DNA of 12,632 nucleotides from Anaeroglomus sp964550565 (GCA_964550565.1 CAZKAI010000114.1:1-12632); one strand, 5' to 3'. Shown: positions 1 through 7,267, counted from the first letter of the stretch. Numbers and translations are program-made. The notes: generated by a model from the letters alone, not told the origin.

Positions 1-63
1 TGCGACCCCCACCGTTTCCATCCATAAATTCTGCAAAAGTTTCTCCCGAATCATCAGGGGCAC
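1..63 (-). CDS. N-terminal fragment of an unidentified gene, cut by the left edge
   Basis: Reading leftward from a GTG at 63-61, an open frame of 21 codons runs off the window: MPLMIREKLLQNLWMETVGVA. A purine-rich AGGGGA lies about 6 nt upstream of the GTG, a good ribosome-binding distance. Candidate promoter elements lie just above it at 87-115. An ATG at codon 4 is an alternative start but sits too far from the Shine-Dalgarno sequence. The fragment is too short to recognise a family. The case rests on the start signals and the open frame, so it could be a chance frame. Confidence 0.45.
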   Translation of the reverse strand, partial: MPLMIREKLLQNLWMETVGVA

Positions 64-370
64 ATCATGTCCCCTATATAAAGTATATCATATCAAAATC
101 CCCATTTTTGAACAATCATAATCGATTCTGTCAACAATCCAAAATCCAGAAACCGCACCACCTGTCCTGAAAACCCAATTATTCTCGGACCTTAGACGCC
201 AAAAAGACATTCCAGCCGATTTACAGCATAGTACTTCGAGACTGTCCCGCCCCACCACCGCCCCGCAAACGCCCCCACCCCTTGAATTTGATTTATGCAA
301 TTAGTTTTAGATCGCATTGCTATACCCTTCAAATCAATCTCGGAAGACTCTAAGGTTATTCCTCAGATTC
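64..370. other. Intergenic spacer with a G-quadruplex-like tract
   Basis: This 307-bp stretch has no convincing gene. Short open frames in it lack ribosome-binding sites and have implausible composition. The left end holds the promoter candidate of the leftmost gene. The middle has a C-rich tract at 246-281 that reads on the minus strand as G-runs of 3-5 with loops of 1-7 nt, a G-quadruplex pattern. I see no hairpin plus T-tract terminator behind the 371-1816 gene. Confidence 0.5.
87..115 (-). promoter_or_regulatory. Candidate sigma-70-type promoter for the leftmost partial gene
   Basis: On the minus strand TTGTTC (115-110) is followed by a 17-bp spacer and TATGAT (92-87). The -10 matches consensus at five of six positions, the -35 at three. 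It lies 24 bp above the proposed GTG start. The region is AT-rich and an alternative TATACT lies nearby, so this is only a candidate. Confidence 0.3.
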
Positions 371-1816
371 TCACATAAAAATTGTACCAAGATCCAGCAC
401 ATTCGGTTCGACAACCTCAATGGGCCAGTAGACAACATCAGGTGATTCAAAATGAAGACTGATTTCTGGCAAGAATGACGTATTTTTATCAATACACCCG
501 CCATTGTCCGTGAAATCTTTACCAACACTGTAGAGCTTGAAACCAACGTCCGTCAATTTATAAATCAGGGAATTCCCGCTATAGGGATCACGCGGAACAG
601 ATCGCAGGTAGTCTTTGGCAACAAGCACATCAAGCGTCTCAGGAAATTGTCCGGCATCCTTTTTATACCGCAGTATCGCCAGAACCGTAATCAGAGCCTC
701 CGTTTGTGCCTTTTCCTTATAATACCGGCGATAAATCTCGGACGAACCCAAACCTACAAAGTCAAATAAGATATGACTGTTATTTATCGTTTTGATTTGT
801 TCAAAATAATCAATGCCTTCCTGCTGGATTTGCCACGGCGTTTTAGTCATTGCCTGGTCCGTCAACAAAACAATCTCTTCGATTTTCTCCGCCATCTCAT
901 TTCGAGTTGAACCGACAAAACAGGCATCAAGCCGTCTTCCCATATTTATACATTTTACCTGAAATGCGGATTTGTTCGTCAGCAAAGGCATAACATGCCA
1001 GCGATTACTCCATGCCCATCGCCCCGTCCCTTTGCCGTCATCAAGAAAGGTCCGCTGCACGGCATCATAGATATAGAGTTTTTCGGCATGAACTCCCGGC
1101 ACAAACGGATTCTTTTCAAATTCTGCCCGCAGAGCATCTTGAAAGATTTTTAAGGTGTGACTGTCAATTTCATATTGATCTATAATCATAAAACCATTTT
1201 CGACGGCATAAATTTCGGCATATAGACCACTATATTGCTCAAATAACAATAGATTAGACTGGCATTTATGACGGGCCGAGCGATAACAAGTAACTAAAGA
1301 TTCAAATGCCGCCTGATACTGCCCTTCCGCAGCAAAACGCCTTGCCTGAAAAATCACGGCTTTAACCAGACTGCGATACCCATTTAAGTCGGCAATGGTA
1401 AAATCCCACATCACAGAGGAACTATTGGATGAAATTCTTTCCACCCAGCAATAAGGTTTCTCAACGCCCTTTCTAAAATAATCAAACGCCGTTGCGTTGG
1501 AATCAAGCCAGCCTTTAAGCATCGATATTTCCAGGTCATTGACATCCTCCCAATATCTTGATTTCAAAAAAGAATATTCTTCCGGCATTTCCACAAAAGC
1601 ATCATAAGCCTTCTGATAATAGAAAGCAGCATTTTCAGCAGGGTCATAGTTTTTCGGACACGACAGTTGATTATATTGCGCCAGATAGTCCACCGTAACA
1701 ACGGGCTTGCCCATAAATAATGGGATCGCCTTGACAAGAAATAGAATCAGTAAAAGCCCAACAACAATGAGTGTCACCTGCGTCCATTTAAACGCTTTTA
1801 TACCCCCGCGCCGCAT
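371..1816 (-). CDS. Membrane-anchored protein of unknown function with a pseudopilin-like C-terminal segment
   Basis: A 481-residue protein with one hydrophobic N-terminal segment (about residues 11-31, rich in L, V and I) after a basic MRRGG start, so probably inner-membrane anchored with the bulk outside. The middle (about 40-370) is helical-looking and not recognised. The segment around residues 375-445 reads as ALITVLAILRYKKDAGQFP, then ETLDVLV, then a VPRDPYSG motif and a KLYSVGKDFTDNGG motif. This resembles the C-terminal part of type II secretion pseudopilin (GspG-like) proteins and is frequent in large planctomycete hypothetical proteins. The ATG at 1816 is preferred over an in-frame GTG at 1822 because AAAGG (1828-1824) sits 7 nt before the ATG but only one base from the GTG. 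Neither a prepilin peptidase motif nor other secretion genes are seen, so a secretion role is not claimed. Confidence 0.85.
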   Translation of the reverse strand: MRRGGIKAFKWTQVTLIVVGLLLILFLVKAIPLFMGKPVVTVDYLAQYNQLSCPKNYDPAENAAFYYQKAYDAFVEMPEEYSFLKSRYWEDVNDLEISMLKGWLDSNATAFDYFRKGVEKPYCWVERISSNSSSVMWDFTIADLNGYRSLVKAVIFQARRFAAEGQYQAAFESLVTCYRSARHKCQSNLLLFEQYSGLYAEIYAVENGFMIIDQYEIDSHTLKIFQDALRAEFEKNPFVPGVHAEKLYIYDAVQRTFLDDGKGTGRWAWSNRWHVMPLLTNKSAFQVKCINMGRRLDACFVGSTRNEMAEKIEEIVLLTDQAMTKTPWQIQQEGIDYFEQIKTINNSHILFDFVGLGSSEIYRRYYKEKAQTEALITVLAILRYKKDAGQFPETLDVLVAKDYLRSVPRDPYSGNSLIYKLTDVGFKLYSVGKDFTDNGGCIDKNTSFLPEISLHFESPDVVYWPIEVVEPNVLDLGTIFM

Positions 1817-1884
1817 AACCACACCTTTCTGAATAAGACCTCCACATTCTTATATGATTCATTTTACCCCTTACAACTGCTTCA

Positions 1885-1914
1885 ATCCTACTCAATTGAT
1901 ACCCGCTTTGTCAA
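1885..1914 (-). promoter_or_regulatory. Candidate promoter for the 371-1816 gene
   Basis: A perfect TTGACA (1914-1909) is followed by an 18-bp spacer and TAGGAT (1890-1885, four of six matches to TATAAT) on the minus strand. It lies about 70 bp upstream of the ATG at 1816. This suggests the gene is transcribed independently of the upstream AraC-type regulator gene. Confidence 0.4.
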
Positions 1915-1989
1915 TAAAGAATTATAGCCTGTGAATTCCATCATCGCGTTTATGTCGAGCATCGTCACCCCGTAGCGCCGCACGGCATG

Positions 1990-2004
1990 GAACCCAGCGG
2001 GTTC
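1990..2004 (-). other. Small hairpin at the stop codon of the regulator gene
   Basis: GAACCC and GGGTTC form a perfect 6-bp stem with a 3-nt loop, overlapping the last base of the TAG stop codon. No T-tract follows on the minus strand, so it is not a classical intrinsic terminator. It could be an mRNA 3' end structure or chance. Confidence 0.3.
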
Positions 2005-3293
2005 TACTTGCGTTTATTCGCCTGACGGAACTGCCGCGGCGTCATCCCCGTCACCTGCTTGAACGTCCGTGTAAAATAGCTCTGGTTATTGTATCCCACC
2101 TCAAAACACACCTGCGTACAGTTCATCTCCGTCTTGAGCATCAGCCGCTTGGCCGCATTAATCCGCACATTCGTCAGAAAATCAATCAGCGTAATCCCCA
2201 CCTGCTCCCGGAACAGATGCGCCAGACGCGACACACTCAGGTGCGCTTCATGCGCGATATCAGCCAGCGTAATCGGGCGGTTATAATTCAATTCCATAAA
2301 CTCCATCGCCGGCCGCAACTGGCTCATCTTTCGCGCATCCTGACACGCATAGACGCTTTCGATAAAATCATCCAGCGCCCGGCTGATCCACGCACACAAA
2401 TCATCCTGCGTATGAATCGACAGCACCTTGTTGATATAATCCAGATTTTTATTCAGCAGCACATTGATATCCACCCCGCCCTGGGCCGCCGCCCGACTCA
2501 GCACACTGAGCAGCTCCACCAGCCGCGCCTTGAGCACATTCATATCCCCCGGGCTGTGAAACAGAATCATCCCCAGCAGGTTATTCAAAATCTCCCGCGC
2601 CCCCGTCCGGTCGCCAATCTTGACCTTGGCAATCAGCTCCCGCTCCGCCTCGTAGGGATACGGCTCGTCCGCCCCCACCCGCTTGGTCTCCTGAATCACC
2701 TCGCTGATGCTCGACTGCTGCTGGGTCTTCTGCCGCCGCCACTGCACCACGCACGGGTCCAGCTCAGCCGTCTGATACAGCAGCACATACAGAAACTCCG
2801 CCGCCTCGTGAATCTTCCGCGCCGAGACCACCTGCAACTGGTCGGCCGCATCTTTCAAATCAAAAAAATCATACCGCAGCCCACGCAGCCGCTTCTTTAA
2901 CTCCGTCTGGAACAGCTCATCGGGCCTGTCCCACAGACACTTGCCGAAAAACATTCCCCCCAGCGGCGTCTCCCCATCCATAATCGGCACACACACCAGC
3001 ACAATCCCCGCATGACACAAACTGATATACGGCTGGCCCGTCTCCAGGGCGATATTCATACTCCGCAATCGGTCCTGCCGGCAGCGCGCCGCCCCAATCC
3101 GCGAATTGCGAATCAGCTTGCAATAATAAGGATTGCACGGCAGCGTACACAACCCCAATACCTCCTTGCCGTCCAGCCCCGTACACTCCAGCGGCAGATG
3201 ATAATTGGCGACAAACGAAGTCTGTATTTTTTTGAACTGCTCTTTGGTAAGCTGGTCTTTTAATTCCAGTTTGGTTGATATCATGTCCTGCAT
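2004..3293 (-). CDS. PocR-domain AraC-family transcriptional regulator
   Basis: A 429-residue cytoplasmic regulator. Residues about 14-175 match the PocR ligand-binding domain: a cysteine-bearing stretch (C49, C53, C58, C71), then SLCHAGIVLVCVPI and GGMFFGK around residues 91-118. PocR domains are proposed to sense small organic ligands, and the cysteines suggest ligand or metal contact. The last ~100 residues carry both AraC helix-turn-helix motifs: LADIAHEAHLSVSRLAHLF and, near the C terminus, VGYNNQSYFTRTFKQ followed by TGMTPRQFR. The middle (about 180-325) is helical and not assigned. The start at 3293 has GAGGAG about 12 nt upstream, a little long. A promoter and an overlapping palindrome lie just upstream. 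No catabolic operon is adjacent, so the target and ligand cannot be deduced. The family call is firm. Confidence 0.93.
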   Translation of the reverse strand: MQDMISTKLELKDQLTKEQFKKIQTSFVANYHLPLECTGLDGKEVLGLCTLPCNPYYCKLIRNSRIGAARCRQDRLRSMNIALETGQPYISLCHAGIVLVCVPIMDGETPLGGMFFGKCLWDRPDELFQTELKKRLRGLRYDFFDLKDAADQLQVVSARKIHEAAEFLYVLLYQTAELDPCVVQWRRQKTQQQSSISEVIQETKRVGADEPYPYEAERELIAKVKIGDRTGAREILNNLLGMILFHSPGDMNVLKARLVELLSVLSRAAAQGGVDINVLLNKNLDYINKVLSIHTQDDLCAWISRALDDFIESVYACQDARKMSQLRPAMEFMELNYNRPITLADIAHEAHLSVSRLAHLFREQVGITLIDFLTNVRINAAKRLMLKTEMNCTQVCFEVGYNNQSYFTRTFKQVTGMTPRQFRQANKRK

Positions 3294-3315
3294 AAACCCG
3301 TTTATCTCCTCAATA

Positions 3316-3332
3316 ATTCGGAATTTCCGAAT
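3316..3332 (-). promoter_or_regulatory. Operator-like perfect palindrome in the AraC-type gene leader
   Basis: ATTCGGAA and TTCCGAAT form a perfect 8-bp inverted repeat around a single central base (3324). It lies between the predicted -10 box (3349-3344) and the ribosome-binding site, at about +5 to +21 of the predicted transcript. A regulator bound there would block initiation. Autorepression by the AraC-type protein or control by another factor are both possible. A 17-bp perfect dyad is unlikely to be random. Confidence 0.5.
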
Positions 3333-3343
3333 AGCAATATATT

Positions 3344-3372
3344 ATTATAGTAATTCACAAAGAATTATACAA
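3344..3372 (-). promoter_or_regulatory. Promoter of the PocR/AraC regulator gene
   Basis: On the minus strand TTGTAT (3372-3367), a 17-bp spacer and a perfect TATAAT (3349-3344) lie about 50 bp upstream of the ATG at 3293. The -35 box starts only three bases after the T-tract of the upstream operon's terminator, so termination and re-initiation are tightly packed. Confidence 0.55.
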
Positions 3373-3375
3373 GCC

Positions 3376-3404
3376 AAAAAAAAGGCCGACCCACAGGCCG
3401 GCCT
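3376..3404 (-). terminator. Rho-independent terminator ending the VWA/DUF4139 cluster
   Basis: Downstream of the MuiA-family stop codon, the minus strand has AGGCCGGCC, a TGTG loop and GGTCGGCCT (a 9-bp stem with one G-U pair), directly followed by a run of about eight T residues. It is a textbook intrinsic terminator in spacing and GC content and separates this cluster from the AraC-type regulator. Confidence 0.9.
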
Positions 3405-3424
3405 CAAAGCTCCTTCCCGGGTTT

Positions 3425-5209
3425 TTATTGACTTGGACCTGCCGGAACAACCGACAGAGATTTATCGTATTTCATTCCGTAGCAATAGGTTACAATCGTC
3501 GCCTTGGGCCCGAATGTCCCGCCGTCAAGCTGTAAATCCCACCGCAAAATCCCCTTGTTTTTCTCCGTCCGCAGATATTCGGCATCCTCAGACAGCGGAT
3601 GCGAGACGTTTTTCAGCTCAATCGACAGCGACCCATTTTCCGTCCAGGGCACCCGATCCAGCAGGCGAACCGCCACCGGCCCGGCCTTGTAATTGCTCAG
3701 TGCAATCCGGTAATGCTGCTCGTTATACCGGCTGCCCAGTTGCGTCTCGATCTTCTTATCCACGAACTCGCGGACCACCTGAATCTGCGAATCGATCCCG
3801 AAGCCGGCCGTAAACGTCTGCCCGCTGGTCACCAGCTTCATATCGCTGCGGCCCACAAATTCGCCGTTGCGGAACATCGACGCCGGCCCCGGCAGCAGAA
3901 TCGTCTCGCCCGTATTGGTAATCTCGCCCTGCAGATACACATAGTCGGTCAGCAGCGGACTGGCCACGAACACATACTGCCCCGGACACTCAAACGACGC
4001 GATATTCAAAATCTGCTGTTCGGTCCGGCTCGGCAGCGACAACTTGCCCTTCAAAGCATACATCACGCTGACCCCCTCCGTCCGCGCTACCACCGCCGCG
4101 CGCTGCTGCATCTGTTCCATCTGCCGCCTGTCGGCCTCCAGCTCGATCATCTGGTTGCTGATGGCAATCTGGTTCAATTCCCGTGCCGCCTTAATGCCTT
4201 TGCCGATATTCTCCCGCTTGCTGCGAATCAGCGAATCAAAGTACTGCCCCTGATCCGCAAAACCAGCCATCCCCATCGCTCCCGCCTGGGGCACTGGCTG
4301 CTGTGCAACCTGCTGCTGCATCATCACCTCACCCGACCCCAGCGTCACCATCATCGGCTCCAGCGACGGCGCCGTTGAAATCATCATCGGCTCAGCCGTA
4401 CTCAGCGCCAGCGTCGTATTACTCCAGTCCTCTCCGCTGGATTGCTGCACCAGCGCATTGTATTCAACCCCCGCGGCCTTCTGTTCCGGCATCGCCCGCA
4501 GATTATACTGCGGCTGCCAGTTGGCATCCCGCACCAGGTAGCTCAGCGAAATCGAAGCCTTCCCTTGATCCGCCCGGGCAATATACACCAGTGCCTGCCG
4601 ATTGACTCGCTGCTGTTCCTGCGACAGGTTCTGAAGTTTTTTCTCCTGCTCGGCCAGCAGCTTTTCCAGGTCCTGCTTTTCCGTTTCCAGCCGCACCGTC
4701 TCCTGATGCAGTTCAACGCATTTTTTTTCGAGATAGCCGGTCATCTTCTCAAACGATTCCACATTCAGCGTCCCGGCATTCAGGTCTTTATTGGTCGAAT
4801 CAATGCTGAGTTTCCACTGGCCTGAAAATTTCCCAAGCCGATCTTCCATGTTGTCGCGGCTTCGCTGGGCAATATAAATATTCCGCCGGGTCTGCTCCAT
4901 CTGTTCCTTCAACTGGACGACCTGCTCTCGCGTGTCTTCCTTGCTGATCTTCTCCCGATATCGCACGCTCAGCACCGAGACAGTCCCGCCGGACTGCGCA
5001 TACAGACTTTCCGGCAATATTTTTTCCGGAAGATTCTCCATCAGAAGCTCCATATCGCCGCCGCCCGTCGGGACCTCAATCGTCCGCGTCACCAGCGCCT
5101 GTCCCCGGTACACAATCACCGACGTAATCGGCCCATCCACCCCGACCGGCTCAGCCATCCCCACCCCCGCCATCACCCCCAGCATCATAATCCACATTAC
5201 ATGTCTCAT
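3425..5209 (-). CDS. MuiA-family exported protein (DUF4140-DUF4139)
   Basis: A 594-residue protein with a signal peptide (cleavage probably after A19 in VGMAEP). Domains in order: a DUF4140-like N-terminal strand-rich region (ITSVIVYRGQALVTRTI, about 28-95), a long charged coiled coil (about 95-215), and a DUF4139 domain from about 215 with the family hallmarks SYLVRDANWQPQYNLRA and QSSGEDWSNTTLALSTAEP. A Gln/Met/Gly-rich insertion (about 290-318) and a second helical stretch (about 325-375) interrupt DUF4139. The family is named mucoidy inhibitor A, but its biochemical role is not established; export suggests an envelope role. The start at 5209 is chosen over an in-frame ATG at 5227 because AAGGAG (5221-5216) lies inside the longer frame, 6 nt before this ATG. 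The gene is last in the minus-strand cluster and is followed by a strong terminator. Confidence 0.9.
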   Translation of the reverse strand: MRHVMWIMMLGVMAGVGMAEPVGVDGPITSVIVYRGQALVTRTIEVPTGGGDMELLMENLPEKILPESLYAQSGGTVSVLSVRYREKISKEDTREQVVQLKEQMEQTRRNIYIAQRSRDNMEDRLGKFSGQWKLSIDSTNKDLNAGTLNVESFEKMTGYLEKKCVELHQETVRLETEKQDLEKLLAEQEKKLQNLSQEQQRVNRQALVYIARADQGKASISLSYLVRDANWQPQYNLRAMPEQKAAGVEYNALVQQSSGEDWSNTTLALSTAEPMMISTAPSLEPMMVTLGSGEVMMQQQVAQQPVPQAGAMGMAGFADQGQYFDSLIRSKRENIGKGIKAARELNQIAISNQMIELEADRRQMEQMQQRAAVVARTEGVSVMYALKGKLSLPSRTEQQILNIASFECPGQYVFVASPLLTDYVYLQGEITNTGETILLPGPASMFRNGEFVGRSDMKLVTSGQTFTAGFGIDSQIQVVREFVDKKIETQLGSRYNEQHYRIALSNYKAGPVAVRLLDRVPWTENGSLSIELKNVSHPLSEDAEYLRTEKNKGILRWDLQLDGGTFGPKATIVTYCYGMKYDKSLSVVPAGPSQ

Positions 5210-5215
5210 CGTATT

Positions 5216-5221
5216 CTCCTT
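5216..5221 (-). promoter_or_regulatory. Ribosome-binding site that sets the MuiA-family start
   Basis: AAGGAG on the minus strand lies 6 nt before the ATG at 5209. It falls inside the longer possible frame from 5227, which has no such site, so translation most likely begins at 5209, directly ahead of a normal signal peptide. Confidence 0.75.
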
Positions 5222-5291
5222 GTACATGGGTTAATCATCCGTTCCTTTTTCAATAGAATTCTATGCCGCAGGCATGTCATTAAACTCAATT

Positions 5292-5318
5292 GAAAATTTA
5301 AAATCGAAAATTTAAAAT
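5292..5318. repeat. Two copies of a 13-bp AT-rich direct repeat
   Basis: GAAAATTTAAAAT occurs twice (5292-5304 and 5306-5318), separated by one base, just downstream of the 5327-7102 gene on the transcribed strand. It resembles the TTTAGAATTT cluster at 8166-8196 in style and position. Confidence 0.65.
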
Positions 5319-5326
5319 TTTGGGTA

Positions 5327-7102
5327 TCATCCCCAAAAATAATGCCACTTGTATTCCAGCGTCATCGTCTTTCCGGGTTCCAGCTCCACCGTCCAGTTGC
5401 CCTGCCCGATGGTATTAAACCGGTACCACCACCACGGCCAACTGCACCAGCTCCACCACACCGGCTGACCGTCCTCAAATGCATACTCGTCGTAGCCGTT
5501 GCCCAACTGCCGGACCACCGCATCGTGACTGCCTTCATCCATACTGCCAAGCACCGACCGCCTGACCTCCAGCGTCACCGGCTTATCGCCGAAATTGGTC
5601 AGCTCAATCGTACCCCGCATATCGATTTTGGAAAAGGAATGGCCGTTCCAGTTCACTGCATTAGGCGTCTGGTTGGTCTGCTCATTAGCCGTTTTCACAC
5701 CGATATTGACCGCCGTCGTCAGCTCCAGATCGCCCTTATTGCCGATGGCCGTATAGGTCATCATTCCCTGCGCCAGCACACGCCCCTCCTTCAGAATCGT
5801 CGCCGGGGCCGTCGTCAGGGGATATTCCGAATCATTTTTCAGCCGGATTTTATGCACGGCATTGGGCGCGTGAAACAGCCTGGCCAGCATCAATTGCTGG
5901 TCATTATTGAAATTCTGCCGCATCTCCAGCGGCGGCGCAAACGAGATGTCCACCTTATACACATCCTCGTAGGACAGCGTAAACTCCGCCAGCGGCATCA
6001 CAAGTCGCTGCCCCTTTTTCAGCGTGATATGGTCCACCGTAAACACAAACAGATCTTCGGATTTTTCCGTGCCCTCCAGTTCCGGCCCAAGATTCAGCGA
6101 CTCCCCCGAAGGCGAAGGCACAGAACGCGACTCGTAGGGATACATTATCTGCTGACTCATAATCGCATTGGAAAACGAATAGGCCGTCCTGTTGTCGGAG
6201 CGGAAATGTCCCGACAGCGACGCCGCGGCCTCCTGAAACGAAACCGGGTCCACCACCTCCTTGAACGCAAACGTCGGCACCCCAATCACCAGGTGCGTCT
6301 TGACATCATTCAAATCGGCAAGCTCATTGATAATACAGGCCTGAAGTTTAATAACTGCCTTGCCTTTGCCGTCAATGTCCACACGATAGCTCGGAATCCA
6401 TCGAATCCCCCGCTGCACATAGGCCATCCCCACGGCGGCTTTGGACTCAGGCTCCCGGCCTTTCCAGTCCAGTTGCAGCGTCAGGGTCTCTTTTTTCTGC
6501 TTGCGGCTGACCGTATCGTTCACCTCATCCAGAAATGTCACCGTCTGAATCTGGTTAATCGGCAGCGCCCGAATACCCTCGGCCGCTTTCAGCAAAACGA
6601 TAGGATTCTGCGGCACAACCGGCCGCGGCGGCACATAATAACCATGAGCATCCAGGATACCGCCAGGCGCAGATGTCTCCTCTGCCGCGGCCTCTTCAAG
6701 AATACGCAGAATCGTCGCCTGGTAGCTGTCGTTTTTGTTGACTTCTTTAATCAGAACCGATTTACCGACATTGCCCTTGACCAGGTCCTCAAGACTGGCA
6801 CTGGTCTTTTCAACATCCAGGTCCTGCCGGCTGGACATCACGCTCGTCAACGCTGCGCCCGGTTGCACACTGTATGCCCAGAATGTCCCCATCACCGGAT
6901 TGGGCAGCGTATCCAGCAGCACATTGCCCTTGCCGTCAGTAGTCATCTGCCCTTCATGCAGCACATACGCGTGCCCATCCTTGAAAACCGTCACCTCCTT
7001 CACCGGCAGCTTGTCATACACCGCCCGCCCCGCATCCTCCGCAACCCCCACTCCCGCCAGCAGCAGCACGACAGCCAGTCCATACCTGATACGCATTTTC
7101 AT
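5327..7102 (-). CDS. Exported DUF4139-like protein, divergent paralogue of the downstream MuiA-family gene
   Basis: A 591-residue protein with a signal peptide (hydrophobic 8-21, cleavage probably after A21). The N-terminal segment PVKEVTVFKDGHAYVLHEG resembles the start of DUF4140 in the next gene. Around residues 225-243 AYVQRGIRWIPSYRVDI matches the A/W-W-P-x-Y-R hallmark of DUF4139 proteins, and QACIINELADLNDVKTHLVIG follows. Unlike its neighbour it lacks a long coiled coil. The C-terminal part holds a dense tryptophan cluster (W549-W559), then a beta-strand-like ending. The start at 7102 has AAGGAG 8 nt upstream; an in-frame ATG at 7108 would be only 2 nt from it. It is third in the minus-strand cluster, with 117 bp to the MuiA-family gene. 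The function is unknown; envelope location is inferred from the signal peptide. Family membership is less certain than for the neighbour. Confidence 0.8.
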   Translation of the reverse strand: MKMRIRYGLAVVLLLAGVGVAEDAGRAVYDKLPVKEVTVFKDGHAYVLHEGQMTTDGKGNVLLDTLPNPVMGTFWAYSVQPGAALTSVMSSRQDLDVEKTSASLEDLVKGNVGKSVLIKEVNKNDSYQATILRILEEAAAEETSAPGGILDAHGYYVPPRPVVPQNPIVLLKAAEGIRALPINQIQTVTFLDEVNDTVSRKQKKETLTLQLDWKGREPESKAAVGMAYVQRGIRWIPSYRVDIDGKGKAVIKLQACIINELADLNDVKTHLVIGVPTFAFKEVVDPVSFQEAAASLSGHFRSDNRTAYSFSNAIMSQQIMYPYESRSVPSPSGESLNLGPELEGTEKSEDLFVFTVDHITLKKGQRLVMPLAEFTLSYEDVYKVDISFAPPLEMRQNFNNDQQLMLARLFHAPNAVHKIRLKNDSEYPLTTAPATILKEGRVLAQGMMTYTAIGNKGDLELTTAVNIGVKTANEQTNQTPNAVNWNGHSFSKIDMRGTIELTNFGDKPVTLEVRRSVLGSMDEGSHDAVVRQLGNGYDEYAFEDGQPVWWSWCSWPWWWYRFNTIGQGNWTVELEPGKTMTLEYKWHYFWG

Positions 7103-7110
7103 TTGCATTT

Positions 7111-7116
7111 CTCCTT
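7111..7116 (-). promoter_or_regulatory. Ribosome-binding site that sets the start of the DUF4139-like gene
   Basis: AAGGAG on the minus strand lies 8 nt before the ATG at 7102, 2 nt before the ATG at 7108 and 14 nt before the one at 7096. Spacing favours 7102. Confidence 0.65.
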
Positions 7117-7181
7117 AGTAATCGCCACCTGATTTCATTTTTTCATGTATGCTTTATGTAAAATTGTAATCACAGCTTGTC

Positions 7182-7201
7182 ATTCCCGCGAAAGCGGGAA
7201 T
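7182..7201. repeat. Palindromic ATTCCCGC/GCGGGAAT repeat element
   Basis: A perfect 8-bp inverted repeat encloses GAAA (a GNRA tetraloop when read on the plus strand) and is followed by CCAG. This ATTCCC...GGGAATCCAG core is a widespread bacterial intergenic repeat motif; the Neisseria dRS3 element shares the ATTCCC-N8-GGGAAT form. It lies in the leader between two genes of the minus-strand cluster, where it could fold in the mRNA. Confidence 0.65.
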
Positions 7202-7238
7202 CCAGAATACGAAACCCAAAAACCGGAATCCACCCTTC

Positions 7239-7267
7239 GTCTTTGCGAAAGACAGGCCCTTTGCGAA
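7239..7267. repeat. Second hairpin and 9-bp direct repeat
   Basis: GTCTTT and AAAGAC form a 6-bp stem around GCG (7239-7253). The sequence CTTTGCGAA occurs at 7241-7249 and again at 7259-7267. Together with the palindrome at 7182-7201 this makes the spacer unusually structured. Confidence 0.45.

Noticed and set aside
1990..2004. Hairpin at the AraC-type gene stop codon as an intrinsic terminator
   Set aside because: No T-tract follows and the stem is only 6 bp; kept only as a low-confidence structural feature.
5342..7132. A 596-codon open frame on the plus strand, opposite the DUF4139-like gene
   Set aside because: It is His/Arg/Leu-rich with no domain, signal peptide or ribosome-binding site. 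It mirrors the codon bias of the well-supported minus-strand gene, so it is an antisense shadow.
7146..7162. Possible extra TTTACA-type regulator site upstream of the DUF4139-like gene (TTTACA then CATACA, 11-bp period on the minus strand)
   Set aside because: The second half-site has two mismatches, and no TATAAT-like sequence lies 22 bp downstream, unlike the two strong sites at 9769-9817.
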